DNA of 59,297 bases from Pseudoalteromonas prydzensis. GTDB lineage: Bacteria; Pseudomonadota; Gammaproteobacteria; Enterobacterales; Alteromonadaceae. The DNA is taken from positions 1 to 59,297 of the forward strand of contig NZ_DRGM01000125.1 in assembly GCF_011050055.1 (NCBI RefSeq). Reading direction: 5' to 3'. Shown in pieces: positions 47,420 through 57,817 of the stretch (its first letter is position 1; each line of letters opens with the position of its first letter). Under the pieces are notes generated by a model. That model saw only the letters and a program-made list of their open reading frames with translations. It searched no databases and was not told the DNA's origin. Both the position numbers and the translations under genes were made by a program.

Positions 47420-48373
47420 TTAACTACGGCCTAGTTTTCTTTCTATGGCATCAAATAAGCGCCCAGTAATTGAAATATCATAGGCGGCTTCAATTTCTTT
47501 CACGCAGGTTGGTGCTGTTACGTTAATTTCTGTTAATTTATCACCAATAATATCCAGACCAACAAAAATCAGCCCTTTGGCTTTTAATGTCGGTGCCACG
47601 GCTTCGGCAATGCGACGGTCTGAGTCACTGATTGGACGTGCTTCGCCACGGCCACCTACGGCTAAATTACCGCGTGTTTCACCATTTTGCGGAATGCGAG
47701 CAAGGCAATATGGGATCACTTCACCATCTACCACCAATACGCGCTTATCGCCTTGTTTGATCTCAGGGATATAATTTTGTGCCATGGCAAAACGGCTACC
47801 GTGTTCGGTGAGGGTTTCGCAAATAACGCCGATGTTGGCATCATCTTCTCTAACCCGGAAAATAGAGGCGCCACCCATGCCATCTAAAGGTTTTAGAATG
47901 ATGTCTTTATGTTCGGCTAAAAACGCACGAATTTGGTGTTTGCAACGAGTTACTAAAGTATCAGGGGTATGTTCACTAAACCATGCTGTGAATAACTTTT
48001 CGTTGGCATCACGCAAGCTCTGTGGCTTATTAATAATAAGCGTACCTTCAAGTTCGGCGCGTTCTAAAATGTAGGTTGCGTAAATGTATTCAGTATCAAA
48101 TGGCGGATCTTTACGCATTAAGATAACATCTAAATCAGCAAGTGCGATGGTGGTTTTTTCTTCAAGCTCATACCAATGGTGCTCATCGTCGAACACGGTT
48201 GCTTTGGCGGCTGTGGCATACGCTTTACCTTTACGTAATGAAAGATCGTTCATTTCCATATAGTAAATTTCATAGCCACGGCTTTGGGCTTGCATCATCA
48301 TTGCAAAACCGGTGTCTTTTTTGATGTTAAATCCGCTGATCGGATCTGAAATTATACCTAACTTAATTGCCAT
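47420..48373 (-). CDS. gshB: GshB, glutathione synthetase
   Basis: The 317-residue ATP-grasp enzyme joins glycine to gamma-glutamylcysteine. It has KPLDGMGGASIFR in the ATP site and the C-terminal INVTAPTCVKEIEA. Second gene of the rsmE-gshB-yqgE-ruvX cluster. Confidence 0.96.
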   Translation of the reverse strand: MAIKLGIISDPISGFNIKKDTGFAMMMQAQSRGYEIYYMEMNDLSLRKGKAYATAAKATVFDDEHHWYELEEKTTIALADLDVILMRKDPPFDTEYIYATYILERAELEGTLIINKPQSLRDANEKLFTAWFSEHTPDTLVTRCKHQIRAFLAEHKDIILKPLDGMGGASIFRVREDDANIGVICETLTEHGSRFAMAQNYIPEIKQGDKRVLVVDGEVIPYCLARIPQNGETRGNLAVGGRGEARPISDSDRRIAEAVAPTLKAKGLIFVGLDIIGDKLTEINVTAPTCVKEIEAAYDISITGRLFDAIERKLGRS

Positions 48374-48427
48374 GTTCGTTGCCTTACTGAATATATTGCT
48401 ATAGATATGAGGGTGGTTTAGCTATTT

Positions 48428-49162
48428 TCAATTAGCTAAATCGCCAAATTGTAGCTGTAATGCACTTAACACCGTCAAAGCGGCCGTTTCTGTGCGTAGT
48501 ACGCGTGGCCCAATACGAATATCAACAAACGCTTGCTGTTTGGTTTGGGCAATTTCATCATCGGTAAAGCCACCTTCAGGACCGACTAAAAAGCGCACGC
48601 CAGCACTTGGCACCTTGATTGTTTTGATGCTATGCTCGGCGCGAGGGTGTAGGGTGAGTTTAATTTCATCACTCTTTTGCGCAAGCCATTGGCTAAGATC
48701 GATCGGTGGGTGAATGGTGGTGATGCTATTGCGGCCTGATTGCTCGGCAGCAGCAATGGCTATTTTTTGCCATTGTAGGTGTTTTTTGGCAAGTCGCTCA
48801 GGGCTTAATTTAACCCCACAACGCTGGCTAAAAATAGGCGTGATTTCAGTGATCCCTAATTCAACCGACTTTTGAATGGTAAAGTCCATTTTATCGCCGC
48901 GAGAAATACCTTGCCCTAAGTGAATGCTAAGTGGCGATTCAACATCTTTGTCATCAAATTTAAGCGGCATTGCCACCACTGATTTTTTACCAACTTCAAT
49001 GAGTTCGCAAAGGTATTCGCCACCTTGACCATTAAACAATGAAATATGCTCACCAACTTTCATCCGTAATACGCGACCAATATGGCCTGAGGCATCATCG
49101 TCTAACTGCAATGGGGTCGCAATTACAATGGAACTTGCTTGATAAATATGAGGAACTCGCAT
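48428..49162 (-). CDS. rsmE: RsmE, 16S rRNA m3U1498 methyltransferase
   Basis: The 244-residue SPOUT-class methyltransferase has the cofactor-knot signature VGPEGGFTDDEI followed by GPRVLRTETAAL. The start at 49162 (MRVPHIYQ) fits the family and has AAGG nearby; the frame to 49177 adds five residues. First gene of its cluster. Confidence 0.95.
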   Translation of the reverse strand: MRVPHIYQASSIVIATPLQLDDDASGHIGRVLRMKVGEHISLFNGQGGEYLCELIEVGKKSVVAMPLKFDDKDVESPLSIHLGQGISRGDKMDFTIQKSVELGITEITPIFSQRCGVKLSPERLAKKHLQWQKIAIAAAEQSGRNSITTIHPPIDLSQWLAQKSDEIKLTLHPRAEHSIKTIKVPSAGVRFLVGPEGGFTDDEIAQTKQQAFVDIRIGPRVLRTETAALTVLSALQLQFGDLAN

Positions 49163-49247
49163 GCTGACCTTCAACAAAAATAGCTAATGGCGTTATGGTA
49201 TGTAAGTCATCTCGTTGGTGCAAATACTTATTACCAGCGCTGCGTAA

Positions 49248-49721
49248 TTAGTTATTGAGCTTTTCGCATAATGCGTCTAAATCTTGCGGGGTTTCGGCTA
49301 TTTCAGTTTGACATGATAAGTGATTGTTTTGCGCCATATCGGCTACGGGCTCAAACAAGTAACCATCTTCTGCTTCTTTAATTAAAAATCGTACAGAATG
49401 TAACGAGTTGAATATAAAGCGTTGTTTATCATCAGCTAACAAATAGTCCGTTTGATTGAACAGCACGCCAGCAATATCATGGTGTTCATGTAAGTAGCTT
49501 GCCAGTTCTGACACGCTAATTTCATTGCTAAAGTCGCAGTAGCAATAATCTTTGATTAACTCATCAAACATTAACTTCACCAACTGACGGGTATTCGTAC
49601 CTGCTACGACTAGGGTACTGGGGTTGGTTCCGTGTGGCCGAGCAAAGTAGTGCTCAGTAAATTGCCGACTGAATTCACTGTCGTTGTCGATCAGTAGATA
49701 GTTATTTACTTCAAACGGCAT
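49248..49721 (-). CDS. Unknown soluble protein
   Basis: A 157-residue acidic soluble protein, no signal peptide, no recognised motif. The middle (LVVAGTNTRQLVKLMFDEL) might be a Rossmann-like strand-helix. GGGGCC lies close before the ATG. It follows the membrane protein gene at 49752 by 30 bases on the same strand and is probably in the same transcript. Confidence 0.7.
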   Translation of the reverse strand: MPFEVNNYLLIDNDSEFSRQFTEHYFARPHGTNPSTLVVAGTNTRQLVKLMFDELIKDYCYCDFSNEISVSELASYLHEHHDIAGVLFNQTDYLLADDKQRFIFNSLHSVRFLIKEAEDGYLFEPVADMAQNNHLSCQTEIAETPQDLDALCEKLNN

Positions 49722-49751
49722 AAGGCCCCACGTATTCGAACATTTCCAAGC

Positions 49752-50645
49752 TTAAATTGAAAACATGCTTATTAGTAAATAGCCTATTGCACTGAAAACA
49801 GCAAATTCAATGCAGGCTACGCCAATATTATCTTGATGATCAATTTCAAGCGCAGTATCAATGTTTGGCAGTGAAATGAACTTGATTATAGTCGTTAATA
49901 GATACAGTAATAACCACATAGTGCCGCAATGTAAAGCTAATGTGAATAAATTCTCTACCATTTTGCCACTATGAAAAGTGGCACTGGCAAGGCCTGCATA
50001 AATAGCTAATGCAAGACCGATGGATTTCCCCGCATAACGGATGCCGATAGAGGTATTTTCTAAATTAAAGTTATTCTGTAATGATGCCCCTTGATTAGCG
50101 CGAGCAAAGCGATATTCACGTAGCTTGCTGTCTAGGGCAAAAATTCCTTGTAATAAAAGGAAGCAAACAAACACGATGAGCAAGCTGCTAAAGCCTTGAG
50201 TATGAGACCAGTGGTAAAGCCCTAAGGTGATAATACAGTTGGCGATTAACATGCCAGAATCAACTAAAGCAGCGCAGACATTTTGCTTTAAGATGGCGGC
50301 TTCTTCGTTAAAACGGTGCAAAATCCATTTGCGGTGGATCAAGTGACCTATTTTAATAAAAGCAAATAACAGCACTATCAGTACAATCACTTTAATCGGG
50401 TTTGATTGGGCTGTGCTGATACTAATTTCATCAAATAAAAATGCCACCGTCGCTACCACTACACTGATTTCTGACGCAAAACTAATTCCTAGAGCAAAAT
50501 TGTCATGTTGAGCAAGCTCTTCTTTTAATGCTTGTTTAGCCTTAAGTTGACTTACTACCCGCAAACAAATAACAGCTAAGCAAATAACCATAAAACAGAT
50601 AGCAATCGCGAGTAAACTAGTGTTAGATAAAGATAAATATGACAT
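49752..50645 (-). CDS. Multi-helix membrane protein, DUF350-like duplication
   Basis: A 297-residue inner-membrane protein with about eight helices. Two similar pieces, the N-terminal HDNFALGISFASEISVVVA and the C-terminal HQDNIGVACIEFAVFSAIG, recall the DUF350 (YjfL) unit, suggesting an internal duplication. Function unknown. Divergent from glnE (about 70 bases between). Confidence 0.65.
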   Translation of the reverse strand: MSYLSLSNTSLLAIAICFMVICLAVICLRVVSQLKAKQALKEELAQHDNFALGISFASEISVVVATVAFLFDEISISTAQSNPIKVIVLIVLLFAFIKIGHLIHRKWILHRFNEEAAILKQNVCAALVDSGMLIANCIITLGLYHWSHTQGFSSLLIVFVCFLLLQGIFALDSKLREYRFARANQGASLQNNFNLENTSIGIRYAGKSIGLALAIYAGLASATFHSGKMVENLFTLALHCGTMWLLLYLLTTIIKFISLPNIDTALEIDHQDNIGVACIEFAVFSAIGYLLISMFSI

Positions 50646-50718
50646 TGAGAACCTAGGCTGGTTATTATTATGCTAATCATTCTAGTACGGTTACGACGGA
50701 TATAAAAGAGAGTATTTG

Positions 50719-53517
50719 ATGACACTAGGCGAACAACTTCCAGCAGCACTAAACACCCTTGGCCGCGAGCGCTTTGTGCAGCTCTACCCAGAGCAATCAC
50801 CCAGTGAGTTAATTATTAATTTAATCGGCTTGAGTGACTTTGCATGGCGTTGTTTGCAATCTCAACCGCAGTTAATTGAGATGTTACTTTGTGATACACA
50901 AATGAGTTTGCGTGATAGCCCAAATCCATTTCAAGGGTTAAATTTGGCAGAGGTGGATGAAGCGCAGTGTCATAAAATTTTACGCCGTTATCGTGAGCGC
51001 TATTGGTTAAAAGTAGCGTGTTTAGATTTGTGTTATAGCAATGACATAGCAGATAGCATTGGCTATATTTCAGCGCTTGCCGATCAGTTAATTGACAGTG
51101 CAAATAATTGGGCGTTCGCTCAGGTTGCAATCGTTAATGGGCAACCACTGGATGAGCAACAACAACCCCTCGCTATGATGGTATTAGGCATGGGTAAGTT
51201 AGGCGGCCAAGAGTTAAACTATTCGTCAGATATCGATTTAATTTTTTCGTATCCGCGCAGCGTAAAAACTCAAGGTGGGCGTCGCTCGCTAGAAGCGCAA
51301 GTGTTTTACACTAAAGTTGCACAAAAACTGATTGCCGCACTTAATCAAATCACTGTTGACGGTCAAGTATTTAGAGTGGATATGCGGCTGCGCCCATTTG
51401 GTGAGAGTGGCCCTTTGGTTATGAGTTTCACAGCAATAGAAGATTATTATCAAGATCAAGGTCGTGAATGGGAACGCTACGCCATGCTCAAAGGGCGTTT
51501 GATCGGCCCGCAAACGCGCTACAGTGATGAATTCTATCAGTTATTAAAACCGTTTGTGTATCGTCGTTATATTGACTTTTCAGTGATCGAATCGCTGCGT
51601 AAAATGAAACAAATGATAGCTCAAGAAGTACGCCGTAAACGCTTGACTAACAATATAAAACTAGGTGCAGGAGGGATCCGTGAAGTGGAGTTTGTGGTGC
51701 AAGCACTGCAAATGGTAAGGGGCGGGCGAGAAGCTAATTTGCAAACACAATCCTTGCAAAAAGCACTGGCGGAGCTAGAAAACATTCAAGTTATTGGCGA
51801 AGATGAAGCGCAGTTACTACGTGATAATTATTTATTTTTAAGACGGGTAGAGCAGTATTTACAGATTTTTGCCGATCAACAAACGCAAACATTACCTGAT
51901 GATGAGCTCAACCAACAACGGTTAAATTACTTGTTAGGGCGGCGTGATTTCAGCGCATCTTTAGCACAAATAAATGACATTATGGCTGGCATACACAGTG
52001 AATTTGAACAAGTCATTGGCTATGAAAGTGAGCCTGTCGATCCGTGTGAAAGTGCGTTTATAAGTGCTTGGGAACACACCGATATTAGTGTCTTGAGCGA
52101 ACCAAATGATGCATGGCAAATGCCATTAGAAGATTTTAAAGCACGCTTAACGAAAACTAAAATTGGTCATCGTGGTCGCGATATTCTCGATAAACTCATG
52201 CCGTTAATGCTAAAACAACTATCAGACAGTCAAGCAACGGGTGATGTATTTAGTATGATCTGCCAAGTACTCAGTAAGGTTATTTCACGCACAGCCTATT
52301 TAGAGTTGCTGTATGAAAACCAAGGCGCGTTAAAGCAGCTTGTTTCGTTGTGTTGCCATAGTAAATGGATTGGCGAACATATTTCCCGTTACCCGATTTT
52401 ACTTGATGAGCTAATCGATCCTGCGGTGCTGTATAAGCCCACTCCTTTGAGTGCCTATAAAGACGAAATACGACAGTATTTTTTACGTATTGATAGCGCA
52501 GACTTAGAACAGCAAATGGAAGCATTGCGTCAGTTTAAACAAACCCATCAGCTAAGGATTGCTGCCGCTGATGCAACCGGTGTGTTAGATGTGATGAAAG
52601 TAAGCGATCACTTAACTGCATTAGCCGAAGCGATAGTCGAGCAAGCTGTCAATCTTGCTTGGCAACAAATGGCGCAGCGCTTTGGTGTGCCACCTAATAC
52701 TGATGATGAACATAAAGGCTTTGCGGTAATAGCGTATGGCAAAACCGGTGGTTTTGAAGTGGGTTATGATTCTGATCTCGACTTAGTATTTGTGCATAAC
52801 AGTGACGGCTCAGAGCAAACTAATGGCACTAAAGCGATTGATTCACGTCAATTTTATTTAAAACTTGCACAGCGATTAATGCATTTATTTAATACCCGTA
52901 CAGCGTCGGGTATTTTATATGAGCTGGATACTCGATTACGCCCAGAAGGCGCTTCAGGGCTAATGGCAATTAATTTAGAAAGCTTTAATCATTACCAGCA
53001 AACGCAAGCTTGGACGTGGGAGCATCAGGCGCTAGTACGCTCTCGAATGATTTTTGGACAAACTGAGTTACAACGGCGGTTTGCGCAAATTCGCTTAGGT
53101 ATTTTGTGCCAGCAGCGCGACCCACAAAAACTCAAAGAAGATGTGATCACCATGCGTGAAAAAATGCGTACTCACTTAGCGAAGGGCAATGACATTGAGT
53201 TTGATTTGAAACAAGATGCAGGTGGTATTGCTGATATTGAGTTTTTAACGCAATACTTGGTACTAAATAATGCGCATCGCTTTGCTGAGCTAACAACTTA
53301 TTCAGATAATGTGAGGATTTTAACGGACGCTGCACGGCTTGGCTGTATTAGCAAAGAGACTAAGCAAGGGTTGATCGCGGCTTATATTGATTATCGCTCC
53401 CGTTACCATGTGCTGAGCTTAGATCAGCAGGGACGTTGTGTTGCAAAACAGGAGGTTGCCCCGCATATTCTGTTTGTCACCAACGCATGGCAGCAGGTGT
53501 TTGCATTAACCGCCTAA
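50719..53517 (+). CDS. glnE: GlnE, glutamine synthetase adenylyltransferase/deadenylase
   Basis: The 932-residue bifunctional enzyme has two nucleotidyltransferase domains. The first carries GMGKLGGQELNYSSDIDLIF, the second AYGKTGGFEVGYDSDLDLVF, both with the catalytic Asp pairs. It attaches or removes AMP on glutamine synthetase in response to nitrogen. ATG 50719 is used; a TTG three bases upstream gives an extra Met in frame. The 3' end overlaps the convergent TcpQ-like gene by four bases. Confidence 0.96.
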   Translation: MTLGEQLPAALNTLGRERFVQLYPEQSPSELIINLIGLSDFAWRCLQSQPQLIEMLLCDTQMSLRDSPNPFQGLNLAEVDEAQCHKILRRYRERYWLKVACLDLCYSNDIADSIGYISALADQLIDSANNWAFAQVAIVNGQPLDEQQQPLAMMVLGMGKLGGQELNYSSDIDLIFSYPRSVKTQGGRRSLEAQVFYTKVAQKLIAALNQITVDGQVFRVDMRLRPFGESGPLVMSFTAIEDYYQDQGREWERYAMLKGRLIGPQTRYSDEFYQLLKPFVYRRYIDFSVIESLRKMKQMIAQEVRRKRLTNNIKLGAGGIREVEFVVQALQMVRGGREANLQTQSLQKALAELENIQVIGEDEAQLLRDNYLFLRRVEQYLQIFADQQTQTLPDDELNQQRLNYLLGRRDFSASLAQINDIMAGIHSEFEQVIGYESEPVDPCESAFISAWEHTDISVLSEPNDAWQMPLEDFKARLTKTKIGHRGRDILDKLMPLMLKQLSDSQATGDVFSMICQVLSKVISRTAYLELLYENQGALKQLVSLCCHSKWIGEHISRYPILLDELIDPAVLYKPTPLSAYKDEIRQYFLRIDSADLEQQMEALRQFKQTHQLRIAAADATGVLDVMKVSDHLTALAEAIVEQAVNLAWQQMAQRFGVPPNTDDEHKGFAVIAYGKTGGFEVGYDSDLDLVFVHNSDGSEQTNGTKAIDSRQFYLKLAQRLMHLFNTRTASGILYELDTRLRPEGASGLMAINLESFNHYQQTQAWTWEHQALVRSRMIFGQTELQRRFAQIRLGILCQQRDPQKLKEDVITMREKMRTHLAKGNDIEFDLKQDAGGIADIEFLTQYLVLNNAHRFAELTTYSDNVRILTDAARLGCISKETKQGLIAAYIDYRSRYHVLSLDQQGRCVAKQEVAPHILFVTNAWQQVFALTA

Positions 53518-54086
53518 CTCCTTAGGCGTTTGCAATTTTCCCGTACATATTCAGAGGGCAGTTCGGTGATCACCGCTGCCCGCTGCTTAAAGCAAAAAAA
53601 TGTATAAACCTCGTTTTCAAAGTCATCGTTGATGGCGCGACCAACTTGATAAAGGGTTGAGTTGAAATCGCTATCAACCCTAAAGTGATCTTTCACCACA
53701 TAATCTTTACTTAAATACCAATACAATACGATGTCTTCATTGCGTGCATAGTCAGTTAACACTTTTTTTAAGGTGGAGCCGTTTTCAAACCGTCTCGGGA
53801 TAAATTTCCCCGTCCAGTTTGGGGAAGATGGTTCAACAACTTTAGCGCGCTCGGTTAATGCGGCATCGATATTTATATCAGGAGCAGGGAGTTTAAGCAC
53901 ATACTTATCACGTTCATTATTTTTACTAACTTGGTTACGTAATGCAGAATAAAAGCGTGATAAACCTTGCGCCGCTGCATTTTTGGTATCTTTCATATCC
54001 ATGACTGGGCCATGACCTAATAAAAAATAAAGTGCTGCGGCAATTAAAATGGCAGCTAATGATAAATGCTTAACCCAAAACCACAT
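53514..54086 (-). CDS. TcpQ-like envelope protein
   Basis: A 190-residue protein with an N-terminal membrane helix (about 6-24). The C-terminal half (GSTLKKVLTDYARNEDIVLY ... NSTLYQVGRAINDDFEN) follows the pattern of TcpQ-like (toxin co-regulated pilus biosynthesis Q) domains, related to secretin-partner modules. No pilus gene is adjacent. The resemblance is by eye only; an unrelated fold is possible. Confidence 0.55.
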   Translation of the reverse strand: MWFWVKHLSLAAILIAAALYFLLGHGPVMDMKDTKNAAAQGLSRFYSALRNQVSKNNERDKYVLKLPAPDINIDAALTERAKVVEPSSPNWTGKFIPRRFENGSTLKKVLTDYARNEDIVLYWYLSKDYVVKDHFRVDSDFNSTLYQVGRAINDDFENEVYTFFCFKQRAAVITELPSEYVRENCKRLRS

Positions 54087-54140
54087 AACTCATACTCTTG
54101 TATTTATATTTGTTAATAAAAGCATATTACAGTGGCGTTG

Positions 54141-55067
54141 TCACTTGTAATAAGAAGGTGCATCGATATCTGGACGTGTTTTAAAACGTCTATGCAGCCA
54201 CATATATTGTGCAGGAGCAACGTTTACGGCTTGCTCTATTCGCTGGTTGACGCGGGTCACATCAGCTTTATCATCACCACTGGGGAAATTATCCAGTGCA
54301 GGCAGTACTTCTAAATGGTATTTACCTTGTTCATCACGGCGGCTGGTTAAGCTCACTGTCTCACAATTTTTACTGGCTGAAAATAATAAGGTTCCAGTGG
54401 TTGTTGCCGCATCTTGGACTGCAAAAAACGGTGCAAATTCACAGCGTTTACGACCGTAGTCTTGATCTGGCAAGTAATAACAGACTTTTTTAGCTTTAAG
54501 TGCCTTTAATAGCCCTTTGACATCGCGTTTGCCAATTAAATACTCATTTGATCGTAACCGGCCTCGGGTCATAAAAAACTCCATTAGCGGGTTATTATGC
54601 GGGCGGTAAAAGCCAATGCCTTGGTGTTTAAGGCCCATGATCCGGCTGGCTATTTCTAGGTGTAAAATATGCGGGACTAGCAATAGCACACCTTTACCAG
54701 ATTGTTGGATCCGTGCAAAATGTTCAAGCCCTTTCACAGAGCCATAAACGCGCTTTATCCGCCAATTTGGCCACCACCATGCCATACCTGTTTCAAGGGT
54801 CGCAATGCCAGTGTTTTCCATATTCTGTTTGACTAACGCCCGTTGCTGTTCAATTGGCATATCAGGAAAGCATAGTCTTATATTAACTTCAGCAATGTGG
54901 CGACGCTTTTTCATGGTGCGATATACCAAGCGACCAAGTTGCTTACCTAGCCATAATTGCAGTTTAGACGGTAACCAAGACAGCGTATATAAAATAAATA
55001 CACCAAGCCAAGTAAGCCAATAACGCGGACCTAGGAAAGACCATTTAAATGCAGATGAGTTGACCAC
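54141..55067 (-). CDS. LpxL/LpxM-type lipid A acyltransferase
   Basis: The 308-residue inner-membrane enzyme has one N-terminal helix and the HtrB/LpxL catalytic segment VPHILHLEIASR (His and Glu), then PLMEFFMTRGR and LPDQDYGRK. It adds a secondary acyl chain to Kdo2-lipid A. LpxL versus LpxM cannot be told by eye. The start is GTG at 55067; no ATG fits. Confidence 0.88.
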   Translation of the reverse strand: MVNSSAFKWSFLGPRYWLTWLGVFILYTLSWLPSKLQLWLGKQLGRLVYRTMKKRRHIAEVNIRLCFPDMPIEQQRALVKQNMENTGIATLETGMAWWWPNWRIKRVYGSVKGLEHFARIQQSGKGVLLLVPHILHLEIASRIMGLKHQGIGFYRPHNNPLMEFFMTRGRLRSNEYLIGKRDVKGLLKALKAKKVCYYLPDQDYGRKRCEFAPFFAVQDAATTTGTLLFSASKNCETVSLTSRRDEQGKYHLEVLPALDNFPSGDDKADVTRVNQRIEQAVNVAPAQYMWLHRRFKTRPDIDAPSYYK

Positions 55068-55124
55068 GAAAATATCTCATATTCGAAAAAGAGTTAGTTT
55101 AACTGGATGAATAAAAAAATACAA

Positions 55125-55149
55125 AAAAGCCAGCAAGTTGCTGGCTTTT
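55125..55149 (-). terminator. Rho-independent terminator of tolC
   Basis: An 11-base-pair stem (AAAAGCCAGCA / TGCTGGCTTTT, three-base loop) with T-runs on the minus strand lies 24 bases after the tolC stop and before the lpxL-like gene. Confidence 0.88.
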
Positions 55150-55173
55150 AAATGAGAAATGTTAAACTTATCG

Positions 55174-56517
55174 CTATTGAATTTCTTTTAAGCCTTGATT
55201 AATGGCTTGTAAGTCATTGCTTGTTAACGTACCCGCCGCTTGTTTTAAGCGTAGCGTCGAGACTACATAGCGATAGCGTACATCAGCAAGATTACGTTTA
55301 GCATTAAAAAGGTTTTGTGTGCTGATCAATACGTCAACAATGGTACGAGTGCCCACTTCAAAACCTGCTTCAGTGGCTTTTAATGCGCTTTCTGCTGAAA
55401 CCACAGCTTGCTCAAGCGCTTTAAAAGTCGCAATATCAGATACTACTTGATTATACGATGTGATAACCGAGCGAGTGACGCCACGTAAATTTGCTTCTAA
55501 ATCTTCGCTTGCAGCCACATAAAAAGCACGTGCTTGCTCAGTCGCAGCTGTAGTAGCACCGCCTGAATAGATTGGCACACTAAAGGTGATGCCAATATTT
55601 GTACTATCACCACGTGGACGTGCCGTGTTGCTATTGCTATCAGCTAGTGTATCACCGTAGCTGGCATCTAAAGTCAGCTTAGGGTAATGGCCCGCTTGTG
55701 CTAAATCAATTTGATCTTTAGCGATATCAACCGTTACTTTAGAGACCTGCAGATTTAAGTTGTTTTCTTCTGCTAGCTTAATGTAATCGGGTGATTTTTT
55801 TGTCGGTTGAACTGTAGAGAACGTCTCAGTGTTTAACATATCCAGCTTAGCGTGGTATTTACCGGTGATCTCGCGAAGCTGCTCACGGGCAGTTTCAACG
55901 CCGTTTCTGGCAACGATTTCGCGGGCAACCGAGTTATCGAACTGTGCTTGCGCTTCATGCACATCGGTAATTGCCGTTAAGCCTACTGCATAACGCTGTT
56001 TGGTTTGCTCAAGTTGACGTTCAATGGCGCGTTTTTCCGATTGTACGAATTCTAAGTTATCAATCGAACTTAATACGTTGAAATAGCCATCAGCAACACG
56101 AACAATCAGATCTTGCTTGGCAAAATCATATTGAGCAGTTGCTTGCAACGCTTGTTTGTCTGCAATACCTAGTGAATTCCAGGCACCTAAATCAAACAGT
56201 GTTTGGCTTAGGCTAAGACCACGGGTGAATGTATCTGAATCGCTATCGATCTTGGTATAACCTGCCGCATCAGTACCGTTAAATGATGTGCTATCGGTTT
56301 TTTCATACCCCATAGAAAAACCGATTTGTGGCAATAAAGCACTCATCGCACGATCGCTGTTATAAGCTTGTGCATCGGCTTGCGCTTTTGCTTTTAAAAC
56401 AGTGGGATCGTTAGCTGTGGCAATTTCATAAACTTGTAATAAATCTTCAGCATTTGATGCTGTTGCAGTTAATGCGCAAGATAAACCAATCAGCGCAGCA
56501 AGAATGTTTTTTTTCAT
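55174..56517 (-). CDS. tolC: TolC, outer-membrane efflux channel
   Basis: The 447-residue protein has a signal peptide (1-23), then two TolC-type repeats with long helices (VADGYFNVLSSIDNLEFVQ, TIVDVLISTQNLFNAKRNLAD). It forms the trimeric outer-membrane exit duct for drug efflux and type I secretion. Located divergently from nudF, the usual position. AAGGACT precedes the start. Confidence 0.95.
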   Translation of the reverse strand: MKKNILAALIGLSCALTATASNAEDLLQVYEIATANDPTVLKAKAQADAQAYNSDRAMSALLPQIGFSMGYEKTDSTSFNGTDAAGYTKIDSDSDTFTRGLSLSQTLFDLGAWNSLGIADKQALQATAQYDFAKQDLIVRVADGYFNVLSSIDNLEFVQSEKRAIERQLEQTKQRYAVGLTAITDVHEAQAQFDNSVAREIVARNGVETAREQLREITGKYHAKLDMLNTETFSTVQPTKKSPDYIKLAEENNLNLQVSKVTVDIAKDQIDLAQAGHYPKLTLDASYGDTLADSNSNTARPRGDSTNIGITFSVPIYSGGATTAATEQARAFYVAASEDLEANLRGVTRSVITSYNQVVSDIATFKALEQAVVSAESALKATEAGFEVGTRTIVDVLISTQNLFNAKRNLADVRYRYVVSTLRLKQAAGTLTSNDLQAINQGLKEIQ

Positions 56518-56693
56518 TATTCGTTCAGTCCTTAGACAATTTTCGTTCTAAAAGCATGGTAACCTGTTTTACTTAATAACAAAAAAAAAATTGCGTAAAA
56601 CAGCGTAAACAAGTGTAACAGAATATAATATCCCGGACATGATAGTTATTATCTAAGCGCTAATTCAAGTAATAAAATACCATAGGAAATGCA

Positions 56694-57320
56694 ATGGCTG
56701 ATGAAAAACTTATAAAATTTGGCAAGCAAGACGTTAAAATAGCCCCTATAAAAGCACTTTATAAGGGGTTTTTTAATATTAATTTATATCAGTTTGAGCA
56801 TGCACTATTTGCTGGTGGACAATCGGCAACAATAAGCCGTGAAATACTCGAACGCGGTGACGCTGTAGCGGTTTTACCGTATGATCCCAGCTCCAATAAT
56901 ATATTGCTGATAGAGCAAATACGGATTGGCGCAATAAAGAGCAAGCAGTCACCTTGGTTATTAGAATGCATAGCCGGTATGACGGATGGCAGTACTGATT
57001 ATGAAACTGTCGTCAAACGCGAAGCATTTGAGGAAGCGGGACTTGAGCTACATGAATTGGAATTTATGCTATCGTACCTTTCAAGCCCAGGCGGTACTAC
57101 CGAGCGGTTACACCTTTATTTAGCTCCCACTGACTTAAGCCAGCTGCAAAGTGGTGTTTATGGGCTAGAAACCGAAGGCGAAGATATAAGAACACATATT
57201 ATCAGTTTTAATGAGGCGATGGCCCGTTTAGCAACGGGTGAGATAGATAATGCCGCGACGGTTATTTCATTACAGTGGTTAGCGCTTAATCGTGAGCGTA
57301 TACTTAAGCAGCGCACTTAG
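56694..57320 (+). CDS. nudF: NudF, ADP-ribose pyrophosphatase
   Basis: The 208-residue Nudix hydrolase has the box GMTDGSTDYETVVKREAFEE with catalytic REAFEEAG intact; the first Glu of the usual GX5E is Thr here. It splits ADP-ribose. First gene of nudF-yqiB-cpdA-yqiA, next to divergent tolC as in E. coli. Confidence 0.93.
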   Translation: MADEKLIKFGKQDVKIAPIKALYKGFFNINLYQFEHALFAGGQSATISREILERGDAVAVLPYDPSSNNILLIEQIRIGAIKSKQSPWLLECIAGMTDGSTDYETVVKREAFEEAGLELHELEFMLSYLSSPGGTTERLHLYLAPTDLSQLQSGVYGLETEGEDIRTHIISFNEAMARLATGEIDNAATVISLQWLALNRERILKQRT

Positions 57321-57358
57321 AATATGCTCCCTTTAATCTCTAACTTTATGGCGGTAAC

Positions 57359-57817
57359 GTGACAGCACTTGCAGTAAAACAACGATATATTCAAAGTCTC
57401 CCTAAATACTTGACGTTATGTGAGCATAACTACTTACGCGCTTTAAAATTGTTGCCCAATGAACGCAAACAAGGCAGTACACGGCAAGTACAATTAGGCA
57501 ATAACCGATTTGCAATTAAAGTGGATGGCTGTGCGAAGTACACTATGGATATTTCTATTACGCAATTAACGGGGATGTTAAAAGGCTTTAATCCGTTGTT
57601 TTTAACCGTGCGTTTGTATCATGATGCAAAAGTGGCAGAAATAATTCACCATGACTACCATCAAAGAATTAAACCATCGTATGGCTATCCTAATCCGCAA
57701 ATGCATCAAAAAGACGAAAAATATCAGCTCAATGCATTTTTATATGATTGGTTAGTGGCGTGTGTTGACAGTGGTCGGGCGGCACTCAATTGGGATGTGA
57801 ATAATGGCTTGGTTTGA
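57359..57817 (+). CDS. yqiB: YqiB, DUF1249 protein
   Basis: The 152-residue protein opens with a Tyr-rich segment and LCEHNYLRALKLLP, typical of DUF1249. It starts at GTG 57359 and overlaps cpdA by 14 bases. In this conserved neighbourhood its role is unknown. Confidence 0.9.
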   Translation: MTALAVKQRYIQSLPKYLTLCEHNYLRALKLLPNERKQGSTRQVQLGNNRFAIKVDGCAKYTMDISITQLTGMLKGFNPLFLTVRLYHDAKVAEIIHHDYHQRIKPSYGYPNPQMHQKDEKYQLNAFLYDWLVACVDSGRAALNWDVNNGLV